Assembly (NCBI GenBank): GCA_964019425.1
Contig: OZ025855.1
Location: 1-64,000, forward strand
DNA from: Flectonema sp. DT1601
Lineage: Eukaryota; Euglenozoa; Diplonemea; Diplonemida; Diplonemidae
Direction of reading: 5' to 3'
DNA length: 64,000 nucleotides
This document shows, one piece after another, positions 12,094 through 20,682 of the stretch. Position 1 is the stretch's first letter. Each line of letters begins with the position of its first letter. The notes below the pieces were generated by a model. The model was given only the letters and a program-made list of their open reading frames with translations. It was not told where the DNA came from and ran no database searches. Position numbers and translations under genes: made by a program.

Positions 12094-13209
12094 TCAAAGC
12101 AGCTGTGTCACCTTCCAAGTCTGCAGCGCACGAGCCATGTCCACCAGGTTTGACGAATACCTGAGAGTCACCCCCGCCAACTGAACACCGTCCTCCTTGT
12201 GTTTCAACAGACGAGACACCAAATGCCCCTCGGCCAGCCTTCCCTCTGCCAACGCCTTCACCAGAACCGCCGCCGCGCCCCGCTTTACGGAGTGGCCCGT
12301 AAAACCCTCCATACCCGGAGTTCTTCGCCAAACCGACGCGATCCTCTCGGTGTTGACGTCCGTGAGGCGCTCGAATGGACGAAGAAAGCGCACCAATACC
12401 GCGATTTCTCCCACCAGATCTCCGCGAATAACCGACCATCTCGAAGGCACGTAAGGATCCGCCCGTCTGTGCTTCGGAAGTGTTCCCCAATCGACGATCA
12501 CCTCCCCGTCCTCTACCAACAAGAAGTGATCCGAAGTGAGAGCGTGCACCTCTCCCCACCGAGACGCGGTCTTCCAACACACGAGCGCCGCCAACCGGAT
12601 GCGAGCCTCTTGCGAGCCTGCCCAAGTCAGCAGTTCCTGTTTGCCCATCGGCAGCGCCTGCACCCGCGGAATCGTTCCTCCCGCAGCTCGCAGCGCGCCT
12701 GCCAAGCTCAACAACGGCTGGTTCGATAATCCGAGGTGGCGAAAAATCCCCGACAAAGCCTTTGCGTACTGCAACTGGCCTTGGGACGCCACGCCCGTAG
12801 CAACCACGAACAAAGCCGCTGTCTCTGCAGACATAGGGAGCTGTTGGTCCGCCGCCCAACGCTGCAACCTTGCCCAGAGGTTTCGGCGCTTCGCAGACGT
12901 TTCCGACGCCCACATCGAGGCAATGACGACCCCTAGTCGCTCCAAGGCTTCGTCCCGATCCACTCCCACCTCCTCGGTCCGGGGCTTCCGTTGTCCAACT
13001 CCTCCGGCTACGTGCTCCAGGACTACCTGTCCGAACAACGACGGGACCTCGTCCAGACCATCTCTCCACCCTCGTTTTCGGGATGTTTTTCCAACTGACC
13101 GTCCGAGAAGGTCCGCGTCGGACGCCAACGCCTTGCGCGGCAACGTTGTTCCGACGACGACGTCCACCCGTCGCTCCCCTACCAAGCCAGCCCCCGTGCC
13201 GGCCGCCAA
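12094..13209 (-). CDS. Tyrosine recombinase of the YR retrotransposon
   Basis: About 371 residues. The C-terminal half has the catalytic layout of tyrosine recombinases: an arginine in ASRWGE (about residue 215), GHSVKR giving the H-x-x-R box (about 307), and a candidate nucleophile tyrosine in LRYSS (about 350). The N-terminal half is helical and resembles a core-binding domain. In DIRS-like elements this enzyme inserts a circular DNA intermediate and replaces the integrase of LTR elements. The frame begins just downstream of the gag-like gene without an obvious ATG, so how it is translated is unclear; the low-coordinate end lies 90 bp before the RT start. Confidence 0.75.
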   Translation of the reverse strand: MAAGTGAGLVGERRVDVVVGTTLPRKALASDADLLGRSVGKTSRKRGWRDGLDEVPSLFGQVVLEHVAGGVGQRKPRTEEVGVDRDEALERLGVVIASMWASETSAKRRNLWARLQRWAADQQLPMSAETAALFVVATGVASQGQLQYAKALSGIFRHLGLSNQPLLSLAGALRAAGGTIPRVQALPMGKQELLTWAGSQEARIRLAALVCWKTASRWGEVHALTSDHFLLVEDGEVIVDWGTLPKHRRADPYVPSRWSVIRGDLVGEIAVLVRFLRPFERLTDVNTERIASVWRRTPGMEGFTGHSVKRGAAAVLVKALAEGRLAEGHLVSRLLKHKEDGVQLAGVTLRYSSNLVDMARALQTWKVTQLL

Positions 13210-13221
13210 GCAGGCAAGGAC

Positions 13222-15309
13222 TCAATGACCCTTGCCTGCGGGACCGTTTTTTGCTGGTCCTGTGTACGGCCTCCAACCAGTCCTCGGCACCATTGCCGGT
13301 CCCGTAGTCGTCTTTCTCACAGGCTTCACTTGCATACCGGCCTTCCTTGCCTTCGCCGTCGACTGGTCCAACTCCTCCTCACCCAATTGTTGAAGGTATC
13401 TCTCTCCGCCCAACCATCCATGCCCAGCCCTAATCGACTGGTACTCCAACAACCGGTGTAGCTCCTTGAGCGTCGCACCTGTTCCTCCCGCAATTGTTGC
13501 CATTGCAGTTTCGGCCAACCTGCTCACCATCTCCTTCCCAACCGACGATGTACCCACCGAATATCTTTGCACAATTGCCTGTTGCAAGAAGTCGCGCTGC
13601 ATTTGTCCCTGCTCCCCGTAAGCTGCCCACTCTCCAGGCAAGACCGCCACCTGCGTCACCGGCCTCTCTGGCCCCATTTTCTCCGGGTTCCAATGACCAA
13701 CGGTCCAGCCCTCATCCTCAAACTGTTCCGGTGTCAGCTCGAACATGGCATCAGCCTTCCCAACCAACACAAGAGTCACCTTCTCCCCCTCCAAATCCAC
13801 AACCATCCCCTTGTTCCCTACCCTCCGCACCTTCACTCCTGGAATCAGTGCCTTTGGGAAACGTACATTCTTCTCCTTCTTCCCTGCCACATGTTCCACC
13901 AAACTCCCCGTGCTGTTGGCAAAGCGCCCAATAGCTTCGGCCAACCCTTCAGGTGCCTGTTCTCTCTGCTGAAATTGGTGTTGAAACTGTTGTGTCTGTT
14001 GCTGTAACTGCAGCTGCTGTTGTAAATGCTGCTGCTGTTGTACCTGCTGCTGCTGTTGTAAACTCAACTGCTGCTGCAACATGTCACATCGCTTTTGAAG
14101 TCCCACCAGGTCCTCCGCCTGTGGTGCCGCCGCGAAAGACTCCGCTTGCTGTTGATTCGCTAGCGTCTGTTGATGAACCTGCTGCTCCAACTGACGCTGT
14201 TGATTGAGCATCGAATCCAAAATAGCCTGCTGCTCCCCAGCCTTCTTGAACTGTTCCTTCTGCTCCGCTACCAATCTCTCCTGATGTAGTTGCTGTTGTT
14301 CCAACAAGGCTTGCTGTTGCAGGTGCTGGTTCCTCCGAGCTTCTTGGTGCCCATCCTGGGACGCGAGCATTTTGTCCACTGCCCGCTGCCGCTCGGCTTG
14401 TGAACGCTCAAACGCGGCGCGATCCTTCTGCTGCTGCAAAAGCTCTTGCTGCTGCCTTTCCAGCATTCCCTGCTGCACCAACAGTCTCTTCCGCTGTTCC
14501 TCCCCCTGTCGCCCCACCTCCTCCATTATGGATGCGACCTCCTCCTCCGTCTTCACCTGTCGTGAGCAGACCTCGTCCACCACCAAACCGGCATGATCTT
14601 GCCATTCCCCCACATCGTTGAGCGCCCTTGCCGCAGCCGCGCCCACTTCCTTCACCTCCTTCAACGACTCCGCAGCCCTCTGTTGCTCCGTCTGCACTTC
14701 AGTAAAAGCAGCCGAGGTTGCCGCAATCACCTTCTCCACCCTCTTTTCTGTCTTCATCTGGCCAGCCGTTTGCTGCTGCAAGGTGGCCATGTTCTCCTTC
14801 CGGAGCCTACCCACCGCCATACTTGTGGCCTTGGCAAGCCCAACAACTTCAGGGTTCCGCAAAGAAGCATCATCCTCCAACTGCGGTGGCGTTATCCCAT
14901 CATGGGGCTCCACCACCGTTACAACGCCCCTCAAAGGCGTCAACACCCCAGGCTCCCCTGGCAGCAGTTGAGCCTTCATCATTCTTTCTTTGAATGGCCC
15001 TGGTGCCTTCTCCGCCAGCATCGTCAATATGACGAATACCGCTCGCGCCGACAACACAGGCAGCGTGCCCTCCGCCACGTCCAAGCAGCACGCCAGCAAC
15101 CGATCGTTGCTCTTCCTCCTCCCGTCCCGGTCGTCCTCCTTCGTTGTAGCCAACCAAATGAGGTTGGCCTCTGCCTCACCCAGGCACCTCACCAACACCC
15201 CCTGCCTATAGGTCAGGCTCACCTTCGTCCGGGTCAGTTGGCCCAGAATCGGCCGCAAGTTCTCTGCCAAAGAACTTGGCACACTGAAGTCGTAATAGAC
15301 TTCGGCCAT
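13222..15309 (-). CDS. Gag-like ORF1 of the YR retrotransposon
   Basis: 695 residues from the ATG at 15309 (MAEVYYDF). An open stretch eight codons upstream has only a GTG start, so the ATG is preferred. The middle (about residues 250-450) is a long glutamine-rich coiled coil with QQQ runs coded by CTG/TTG-rich DNA. The C-terminal third is a compact basic-acidic domain (around ITPG-like LIPGVKVRRVG) ending in a basic tail. No zinc knuckle is visible. Position as first gene and coiled-coil architecture suggest the structural gag-like protein, as VIPER ORF1 is described; the sequence gives no direct proof of particle formation. Confidence 0.65.
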   Translation of the reverse strand: MAEVYYDFSVPSSLAENLRPILGQLTRTKVSLTYRQGVLVRCLGEAEANLIWLATTKEDDRDGRRKSNDRLLACCLDVAEGTLPVLSARAVFVILTMLAEKAPGPFKERMMKAQLLPGEPGVLTPLRGVVTVVEPHDGITPPQLEDDASLRNPEVVGLAKATSMAVGRLRKENMATLQQQTAGQMKTEKRVEKVIAATSAAFTEVQTEQQRAAESLKEVKEVGAAAARALNDVGEWQDHAGLVVDEVCSRQVKTEEEVASIMEEVGRQGEEQRKRLLVQQGMLERQQQELLQQQKDRAAFERSQAERQRAVDKMLASQDGHQEARRNQHLQQQALLEQQQLHQERLVAEQKEQFKKAGEQQAILDSMLNQQRQLEQQVHQQTLANQQQAESFAAAPQAEDLVGLQKRCDMLQQQLSLQQQQQVQQQQHLQQQLQLQQQTQQFQHQFQQREQAPEGLAEAIGRFANSTGSLVEHVAGKKEKNVRFPKALIPGVKVRRVGNKGMVVDLEGEKVTLVLVGKADAMFELTPEQFEDEGWTVGHWNPEKMGPERPVTQVAVLPGEWAAYGEQGQMQRDFLQQAIVQRYSVGTSSVGKEMVSRLAETAMATIAGGTGATLKELHRLLEYQSIRAGHGWLGGERYLQQLGEEELDQSTAKARKAGMQVKPVRKTTTGPAMVPRTGWRPYTGPAKNGPAGKGH

Positions 15310-15466
15310 TGTTTTTCCTTTATCCTGTACCACAAACTACAGAAGAATGAACATTAAGAGAGAGGTAGAGTGAACGCAAAGCAAACACAAAGCTAAGATG
15401 TAAATGGATAACGCAGAACATCAAAGGCGCCGAATACCATTGAGCAGTTCCCTGTGAAAAGATAGG
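15310..15466 (-). promoter_or_regulatory. 5' leader of the YR retrotransposon
   Basis: 157 nt between the octamer boundary and the gag-like ATG. The same leader is present, apparently unchanged, in the partial copy at 16824-16980. It starts CC, 12 nt, GGGAACTGCTCAA on the minus strand, the signature shared with the two short inserts. It probably holds the transcript start or a recombinase/RT recognition site; that is inference from conservation at the end. Confidence 0.45.
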
Positions 15467-15647
15467 TTTGCGGGTTTGCGGGTTTGCGGGTTTGCGGGTT
15501 TGCGGGTTTGCGGGTTTGCGGGTTTGCGGGTTTGCGGGTTTGCGGGTTTGCGGGTTTGCGGGTTTGCGGGTTTGCGGGTTTGCGGGTTTGCGGGTTTGCG
15601 GGTTTGCGGGTTTGCGGGTTTGCGGGTTTGCGGGTTTGCGGGTTTGG
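15467..15647. repeat. Octamer array (about 22 units) between the two element copies
   Basis: Uninterrupted TTTGCGGG units joining the 5' end of the complete element to the inner end of the partial copy. Confidence 0.95.
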
Positions 15648-16980
15648 GAAAGACTCCGCTTGCTGTTGATTCGCTAGCGTCTGTTGATGAACCTGCTGCT
15701 CCAACTGACGCTGTTGATTGAGCATCGAATCCAAAATAGCCTGCTGCTCCCCAGCCTTCTTGAACTGTTCCTTCTGCTCCGCTACCAATCTCTCCTGATG
15801 TAGTTGCTGTTGTTCCAACAAGGCTTGCTGTTGCAGGTGCTGGTTCCTCCGAGCTTCTTGGTGCCCATCCTGGGACGCGAGCATTTTGTCCACTGCCCGC
15901 TGCCGCTCGGCTTGTGAACGCTCAAACGCGGCGCGATCCTTCTGCTGCTGCAAAAGCTCTTGCTGCTGCCTTTCCAGCATTCCCTGCTGCACCAACAGTC
16001 TCTTCCGCTGTTCCTCCCCCTGTCGCCCCACCTCCTCCATTATGGATGCGACCTCCTCCTCCGTCTTCACCTGTCGTGAGCAGACCTCGTCCACCACCAA
16101 ACCGGCATGATCTTGCCATTCCCCCACATCGTTGAGCGCCCTTGCCGCAGCCGCGCCCACTTCCTTCACCTCCTTCAACGACTCCGCAGCCCTCTGTTGC
16201 TCCGTCTGCACTTCAGTAAAAGCAGCCGAGGTTGCCGCAATCACCTTCTCCACCCTCTTTTCTGTCTTCATCTGGCCAGCCGTTTGCTGCTGCAAGGTGG
16301 CCATGTTCTCCTTCCGGAGCCTACCCACCGCCATACTTGTGGCCTTGGCAAGCCCAACAACTTCAGGGTTCCGCAAAGAAGCATCATCCTCCAACTGCGG
16401 TGGCGTTATCCCATCATGGGGCTCCACCACCGTTACAATGCCCCTCAAAGGCGTCAACACCCCAGGCTCCCCTGGCAGCAGTTGAGCCTTCATCATTCTT
16501 TCTTTGAATGGCCCTGGTGCCTTCTCCGCCAGCATCGTCAATATGACGAATACCGCTCGCGCCGACAACACAGGCAGCGTGCCCTCCGCCACGTCCAAGC
16601 AGCACGCCAGCAACCGATCGTTGCTCTTCCTCCTCCCGTCCCGGTCGTCCTCCTTCGTTGTAGCCAACCAAATGAGGTTGGCCTCTGCCTCACCCAGGCA
16701 CCTCACCAACACCCCCTGCCTATAGGTCAGGCTCACCTTCGTCCGGGTCAGTTGGCCCAGAATCGGCCGCAAGTTCTCTGCCAAAGAACTTGGCACACTG
16801 AAGTCGTAATAGACTTCGGCCATTGTTTTTCCTTTATCCTGTACCACAAACTACAGAAGAATGAACATTAAGAGAGAGGTAGAGTGAACGCAAAGCAAAC
16901 ACAAAGCTAAGATGTAAATGGATAACGCAGAACATCAAAGGCGCCGAATACCATTGAGCAGTTCCCTGTGAAAAGATAGG
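15648..16980 (-). mobile_element. Partial copy of the YR retrotransposon (5' part only), broken
   Basis: A 1,333-bp fragment holding the leader and roughly the first 390 residues of the gag-like gene, matching 14134-15466 at a constant offset of 1,514 bp. I noticed one base difference (14930 versus 16437 region), so the duplication is very recent. Recombinase and RT are absent. Octamer flanks it on both sides. A gag-like frame runs on into the octamer; that chimeric tail has no meaning. Confidence 0.9.
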
Positions 16981-17079
16981 TTTGCGGGTTTGCGGGTTTG
17001 CGGGTTTGCGGGTTTGCGGGTTTGCGGGTTTGCGGGTTTGCGGGTTTGCGGGTTTGCGGGTTTGCGGGTTTGCGGGTTT
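16981..17079. repeat. Octamer array (about 12 units), last before unique DNA
   Basis: TTTGCGGG units from the 5' end of the partial element copy to the start of unique AT-rich DNA. No further octamer run is visible to the right in this window. Confidence 0.95.
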
Positions 17080-17851
17080 TCATCCCCCTTTCAGCATCAG
17101 CAGCATGTCGGGCAAGCCTGCGAGGCCCTTTTTATTCAAAACAGAAATTCAAAGACACACACGACAAGAACTGCTAGTTCACTTCCAGACGTTATAGCTG
17201 TCTGGAAGTGAATCAATCCTCGCACACTAGAGTGATAGAGTTAGAACGGTGAAGTCTTACTTTGCGTTTTGTGCATCGCAACGAGGCAATTGTCGGACAA
17301 ACAAAATAAATAATGAAAGCTGGTTCTCCGTAGAAAAAGAGGCAAAAAACTCTTTTCTTTGAGAAAAATTGAAAAAACTGACAAGGGAGAAAAGGGGTGT
17401 GAGGAGGTACCAGGGTTTTATGTAATACGGCAGAGAGTAGGTTTTCTTCCAATAAATTAAATCAATAATTCTTTGAAAAAAATATGTTGCAAAAATTGCT
17501 AACATATGTTTGCGTTAGAAAACACGAGGAGGTTGCATAATTCAACAAATAATGTTGGGGAGTAGAGGTTTCCAAAAAGAAAACAAGCATCCATGTCAGA
17601 CTTTCATTGTTAAGGGTTACCTCAGTGTTTGCTACCTGAATTCCAGGAATGTAATTTCTTTCGATAAAGAAACAAAATGACGTAAGACAGTTTGATTTAC
17701 ATTATTTGAATTATACGAATTACAATAACGTTTTTCTCTAAATGTTGTCTTAATTCGAAGGAGATACCGACCAACTCAAGGTAACTAGCAAAGATCTTAT
17801 CAAGTTTATGCGTCCTTTGAAATCGTTCTTGAAAAAACATTTCTTCGCAAA
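17080..17851. other. Gene-free junction between octamer region and host genes, with a 13-bp hairpin
   Basis: No supported gene. It contains a perfect inverted repeat, TTCACTTCCAGAC (17178-17190) and its complement (17200-17212), with a 9-nt loop. The rest is AT-rich and presumably includes the 3' UTR of the surface-protein gene to the right. Confidence 0.6.
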
Positions 17852-20320
17852 TTATAACTCCAGGCGTGTTACAGGTTGGACATTATCAAATTGAACATCA
17901 TCACAATCCCCACAATCACTTTCATTAAACTTACAGTGAAGCAGGTTGTACTTCATATTAATAAATGAAGGATCTGGTTGGCTACTTACTTCATAAGAAT
18001 GTTGATATAATAAAGGCATTGTGTTTTCACTCACTGAAGTACAGCTAAGAGTTTCGTTTTGAAAGTGAGGAGCATCGTTGTGTGATTCTCGAATGAGTAA
18101 TCTCTTGTAACCAGATCTCACATCTACGACGTATTGAAGACAGTCATAAGTGCAGCGTAAAAGAACTAAACTGACACTGGCAGACATTAAGTTTGTGCTT
18201 ATTGAGTCAGCCCAATTATTGCTGTCACCATAACCATGAATAGAAACAAGTTCCAACAACAATGCGGAACTAATTAAAAAGTTTGTCAGCACATGTAGAT
18301 GAGTTAGTAAGGGGGCGATGTAAACTTTAAGTCTCCATACGTAAATTAATTGAACGATCGTCGCAATGAATAAAATAGAAATCCGAATAGTGCAATGCCA
18401 CACATTGTTCGTTGATATCCATGCTGCTCCCACCAGCAGTGGGATTGGACCGTATTCGATGGCGATGTAGTTACCACGTAAGTGTTTTATATGGCAATAA
18501 ATATCAAAACCGGTTCCTCTTTTTTCCACGTAGTGTGAACCCTCATCAACAGATTCCCAAGCCCCACATCCAAGAGCGTAGGCTACGAATGGTGTGAAAT
18601 GCTCTTTTGAACGTACTCGATATGTGCACTTTTTGTGATCACATCTGAATTTCGTCATCACGATAGCTATAAAAATAATAGAAAACAACATCCCCATCGT
18701 TCCAGTAAGCTTCATAGCTGGTGTGTGTGAATATATCAACAGCAAACCAGAATATTGCAAGATTGACGGGAATAAAATTAACGAGATTGGAATCAACACA
18801 CCAGGATACCTCATCGACAGAGTAATGTCTTTTTTTGGATTTCTTAGCATAATAATAGAATATAAAAATGCATATGAGAATAGGCACAATGAAATATTCC
18901 CAATCACGGCACCAGCCCAGTAGTTTCCTTCTATTGCGAAGATCAGTGGGTGAACTACAAATGGAAGGCGGTCTGAGGAGATACCATCAGAGCATTTCAT
19001 TTGATTAGCGACAAGCATTGTTTTTGATAGAGTTCCCCCAACTCCAGATCCTGCAATAAGAGAACCAACAGATGCGGTAAAAGCGACCCCACCTCCAGTG
19101 TCACCCGTACCAAAGGAATCCACAGCTGGAGTAACTGCAGTTGGTACTGCGGTAGGAACAGCCGTCGGTATGGTTGTTGGAGTTGCAGTAGAAATAGCTG
19201 TTGGCACCGCAGCAGGTACAGCTGTTGGTACGGCCGTTGGCACCGCGGTCAGCAACCCAGCAGGCATGGCGGTGGGAACGGCTGTCGGAACTGTGGTAGG
19301 AACAGCTGTGGGTGCTGTAGTTGGCATTGCAGTCGGTGCGGTTGTTGGCATTTCAGTAGCAGGAACGGCTGTTGGTGCCGTTCCGTAGAGCGTACACCTA
19401 CCAGTTGATTTCTTGAAGGTGTAAATATAGTCTGAGACTGCAATAATTTCATCAGCATCATTCGCTACGGTATCGACGATTCCACCGTCGAAGACTTGAA
19501 GAGTGGCGCCGATACCATAAGCTACTCCTGGAGTGTCTCCATGTTGACAGGTTATGTCTGACATATTACCAGGGCTAGCATTTATTTGGCCGGGCCACAA
19601 AGCAATCAATGCACCGAAGAAATCATTGTTTCCCACGGCAGAGATATATCCGTTACAGGCAACAATGCGTGTGAGCTTGTTTGTGCCGCGATAACGTATT
19701 TGGGAGGACATTCTGCCTGTTATTTGGATGATATCTAGAGCACTGGTGGTTGAGTATTTAGAAAGGCAAAATATCTCTCCAGTAGACTCATCTACAGAAA
19801 TCGATCCGATGTCCTGAGTTCTTAAGTAACTTACGGAGCTGTCTACAGTTCCCATGGCAATGTCTGCCATTTCGAAGTATATTATCCCGTCGTTTTGACA
19901 TGCGCCATAGACAGTAGTTCCACTAGCAGCGAGATCAACACAATTGCCATTGTATACAAATGACAACGCATTCGCAATGTCAAGTGCACCACCACCAATA
20001 ATGGGAATTACATGCAGCTTACCAAGTTCAGCAGCAACCAAATAAGGTGTTCCTCCGATAGTTATTGAAGTAGCAGTAATAATAGCGTTTGAAGTGTAAC
20101 TCTCTGTTGAAACCGTTGAGCACTGAGTAGTTTTAGGATCAAACTGACTGATTTGAGTATCGAAAAATACGTACACCCACTTGTCATAAACAGCCGCTGT
20201 TCTTAATGCAGAAGTGTATGTAGCAGTGTGTATAGAAACTGTTTTGTAGCATGTTGCCAATTGCACCACAGTCAGCAGGATGAAAAACGCCCCCACATGC
20301 CAAAAGGTACTTGCCGCCAT
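17852..20320 (-). CDS. Large surface protein: secreted ectodomain, Thr/Pro stalk, multi-span membrane domain
   Basis: 822 residues. A signal peptide (about 1-24, hydrophobic core FFILLTVVQLA) leads a cysteine-poor, beta-rich ectodomain to about residue 310 with spaced repeats such as RIVACNGYISAVG that suggest a propeller. A low-complexity stalk of about 85 residues follows, built on the tripeptides TAV and PTA (TAVPTAVPTA pattern, about 312-397). About six or seven hydrophobic helices lie between residues 465 and 735, then an acidic cytoplasmic tail. It reads like the large uncharacterised membrane-associated proteins of free-living bodonids, a comparison from memory. Likely plasma membrane, with the ectodomain outside. 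No enzyme motif is visible; the function is unknown. Confidence 0.75.
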   Translation of the reverse strand: MAASTFWHVGAFFILLTVVQLATCYKTVSIHTATYTSALRTAAVYDKWVYVFFDTQISQFDPKTTQCSTVSTESYTSNAIITATSITIGGTPYLVAAELGKLHVIPIIGGGALDIANALSFVYNGNCVDLAASGTTVYGACQNDGIIYFEMADIAMGTVDSSVSYLRTQDIGSISVDESTGEIFCLSKYSTTSALDIIQITGRMSSQIRYRGTNKLTRIVACNGYISAVGNNDFFGALIALWPGQINASPGNMSDITCQHGDTPGVAYGIGATLQVFDGGIVDTVANDADEIIAVSDYIYTFKKSTGRCTLYGTAPTAVPATEMPTTAPTAMPTTAPTAVPTTVPTAVPTAMPAGLLTAVPTAVPTAVPAAVPTAISTATPTTIPTAVPTAVPTAVTPAVDSFGTGDTGGGVAFTASVGSLIAGSGVGGTLSKTMLVANQMKCSDGISSDRLPFVVHPLIFAIEGNYWAGAVIGNISLCLFSYAFLYSIIMLRNPKKDITLSMRYPGVLIPISLILFPSILQYSGLLLIYSHTPAMKLTGTMGMLFSIIFIAIVMTKFRCDHKKCTYRVRSKEHFTPFVAYALGCGAWESVDEGSHYVEKRGTGFDIYCHIKHLRGNYIAIEYGPIPLLVGAAWISTNNVWHCTIRISILFIATIVQLIYVWRLKVYIAPLLTHLHVLTNFLISSALLLELVSIHGYGDSNNWADSISTNLMSASVSLVLLRCTYDCLQYVVDVRSGYKRLLIRESHNDAPHFQNETLSCTSVSENTMPLLYQHSYEVSSQPDPSFINMKYNLLHCKFNESDCGDCDDVQFDNVQPVTRLEL

Positions 20321-20682
20321 ACTGTGTGGTAACTATCAAATAACTTCGTCAATCAATTCCACTCTGATGATCTTGTCAATTGAAACTTCTGCATATTATG
20401 ATAACTGATACAACGATAAGAATAAGAGTACCCATGTCTTCAACAGAGTTAGAAACATTGGGTGTAGACTCCCAATAATCACTACTGGGAATCTGTTGTG
20501 TAGTACAAATGAATAATATTAAGGAATGCGAACTTTCAAATTAGAAAAATTCTTTTTTTTTTTTTTTCTTAAATAATCAGGTAGGCGGGCATACATTGTG
20601 GTCATTGAAATCAAAAAAATTTAGAGATAGTTATTCATCGTCTGATTCCCCAATTCACAATTTCTATTAGACTGGTATACTG
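20321..20682. other. Gene-free spacer
   Basis: AT-rich spacer between the surface-protein start and the Helitron remnant, with a 15-nt T run near 20553. I see no gene or structured element. Confidence 0.5.

Larger units (their letters stand above)
10181..15466 (-). mobile_element. Tyrosine-recombinase retrotransposon (VIPER/TATE/DIRS-like), looks whole
   Basis: A 5.3 kb GC-rich element in an AT-rich host, bounded on both sides by the octamer. Minus-strand order is a 157-nt leader, gag-like ORF1, tyrosine recombinase, reverse transcriptase plus RNase H, and a 192-nt tail. That order matches kinetoplastid VIPER rather than Ngaro or PAT, where the recombinase comes last. I see no long terminal repeats. 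TATE elements of trypanosomatids are known to sit inside telomeric repeats, and this one sits inside telomere-like octamers. The reading frames are long and open, and its partial copy nearby is almost identical, so it appears young. Family assignment is by gene order and motifs, not by alignment. Confidence 0.8.

Noticed and set aside
12094-13276. The upstream part of the RT frame as an extra 400-residue domain
   Set aside because: It overlaps the recombinase in another frame and is Arg/Gly-rich low-complexity shadow; RT similarity starts near 12004.
10397-15357. Long forward-strand open frames inside the element
   Set aside because: GC-rich shadows of the minus-strand genes, rich in Pro, Arg and His with no domain motifs.
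15393-16847. A second gag-like protein fused to an NPQTRKPA repeat tail
   Set aside because: The tail is the octamer read through from a partial element copy; treated as a broken copy, not a gene.
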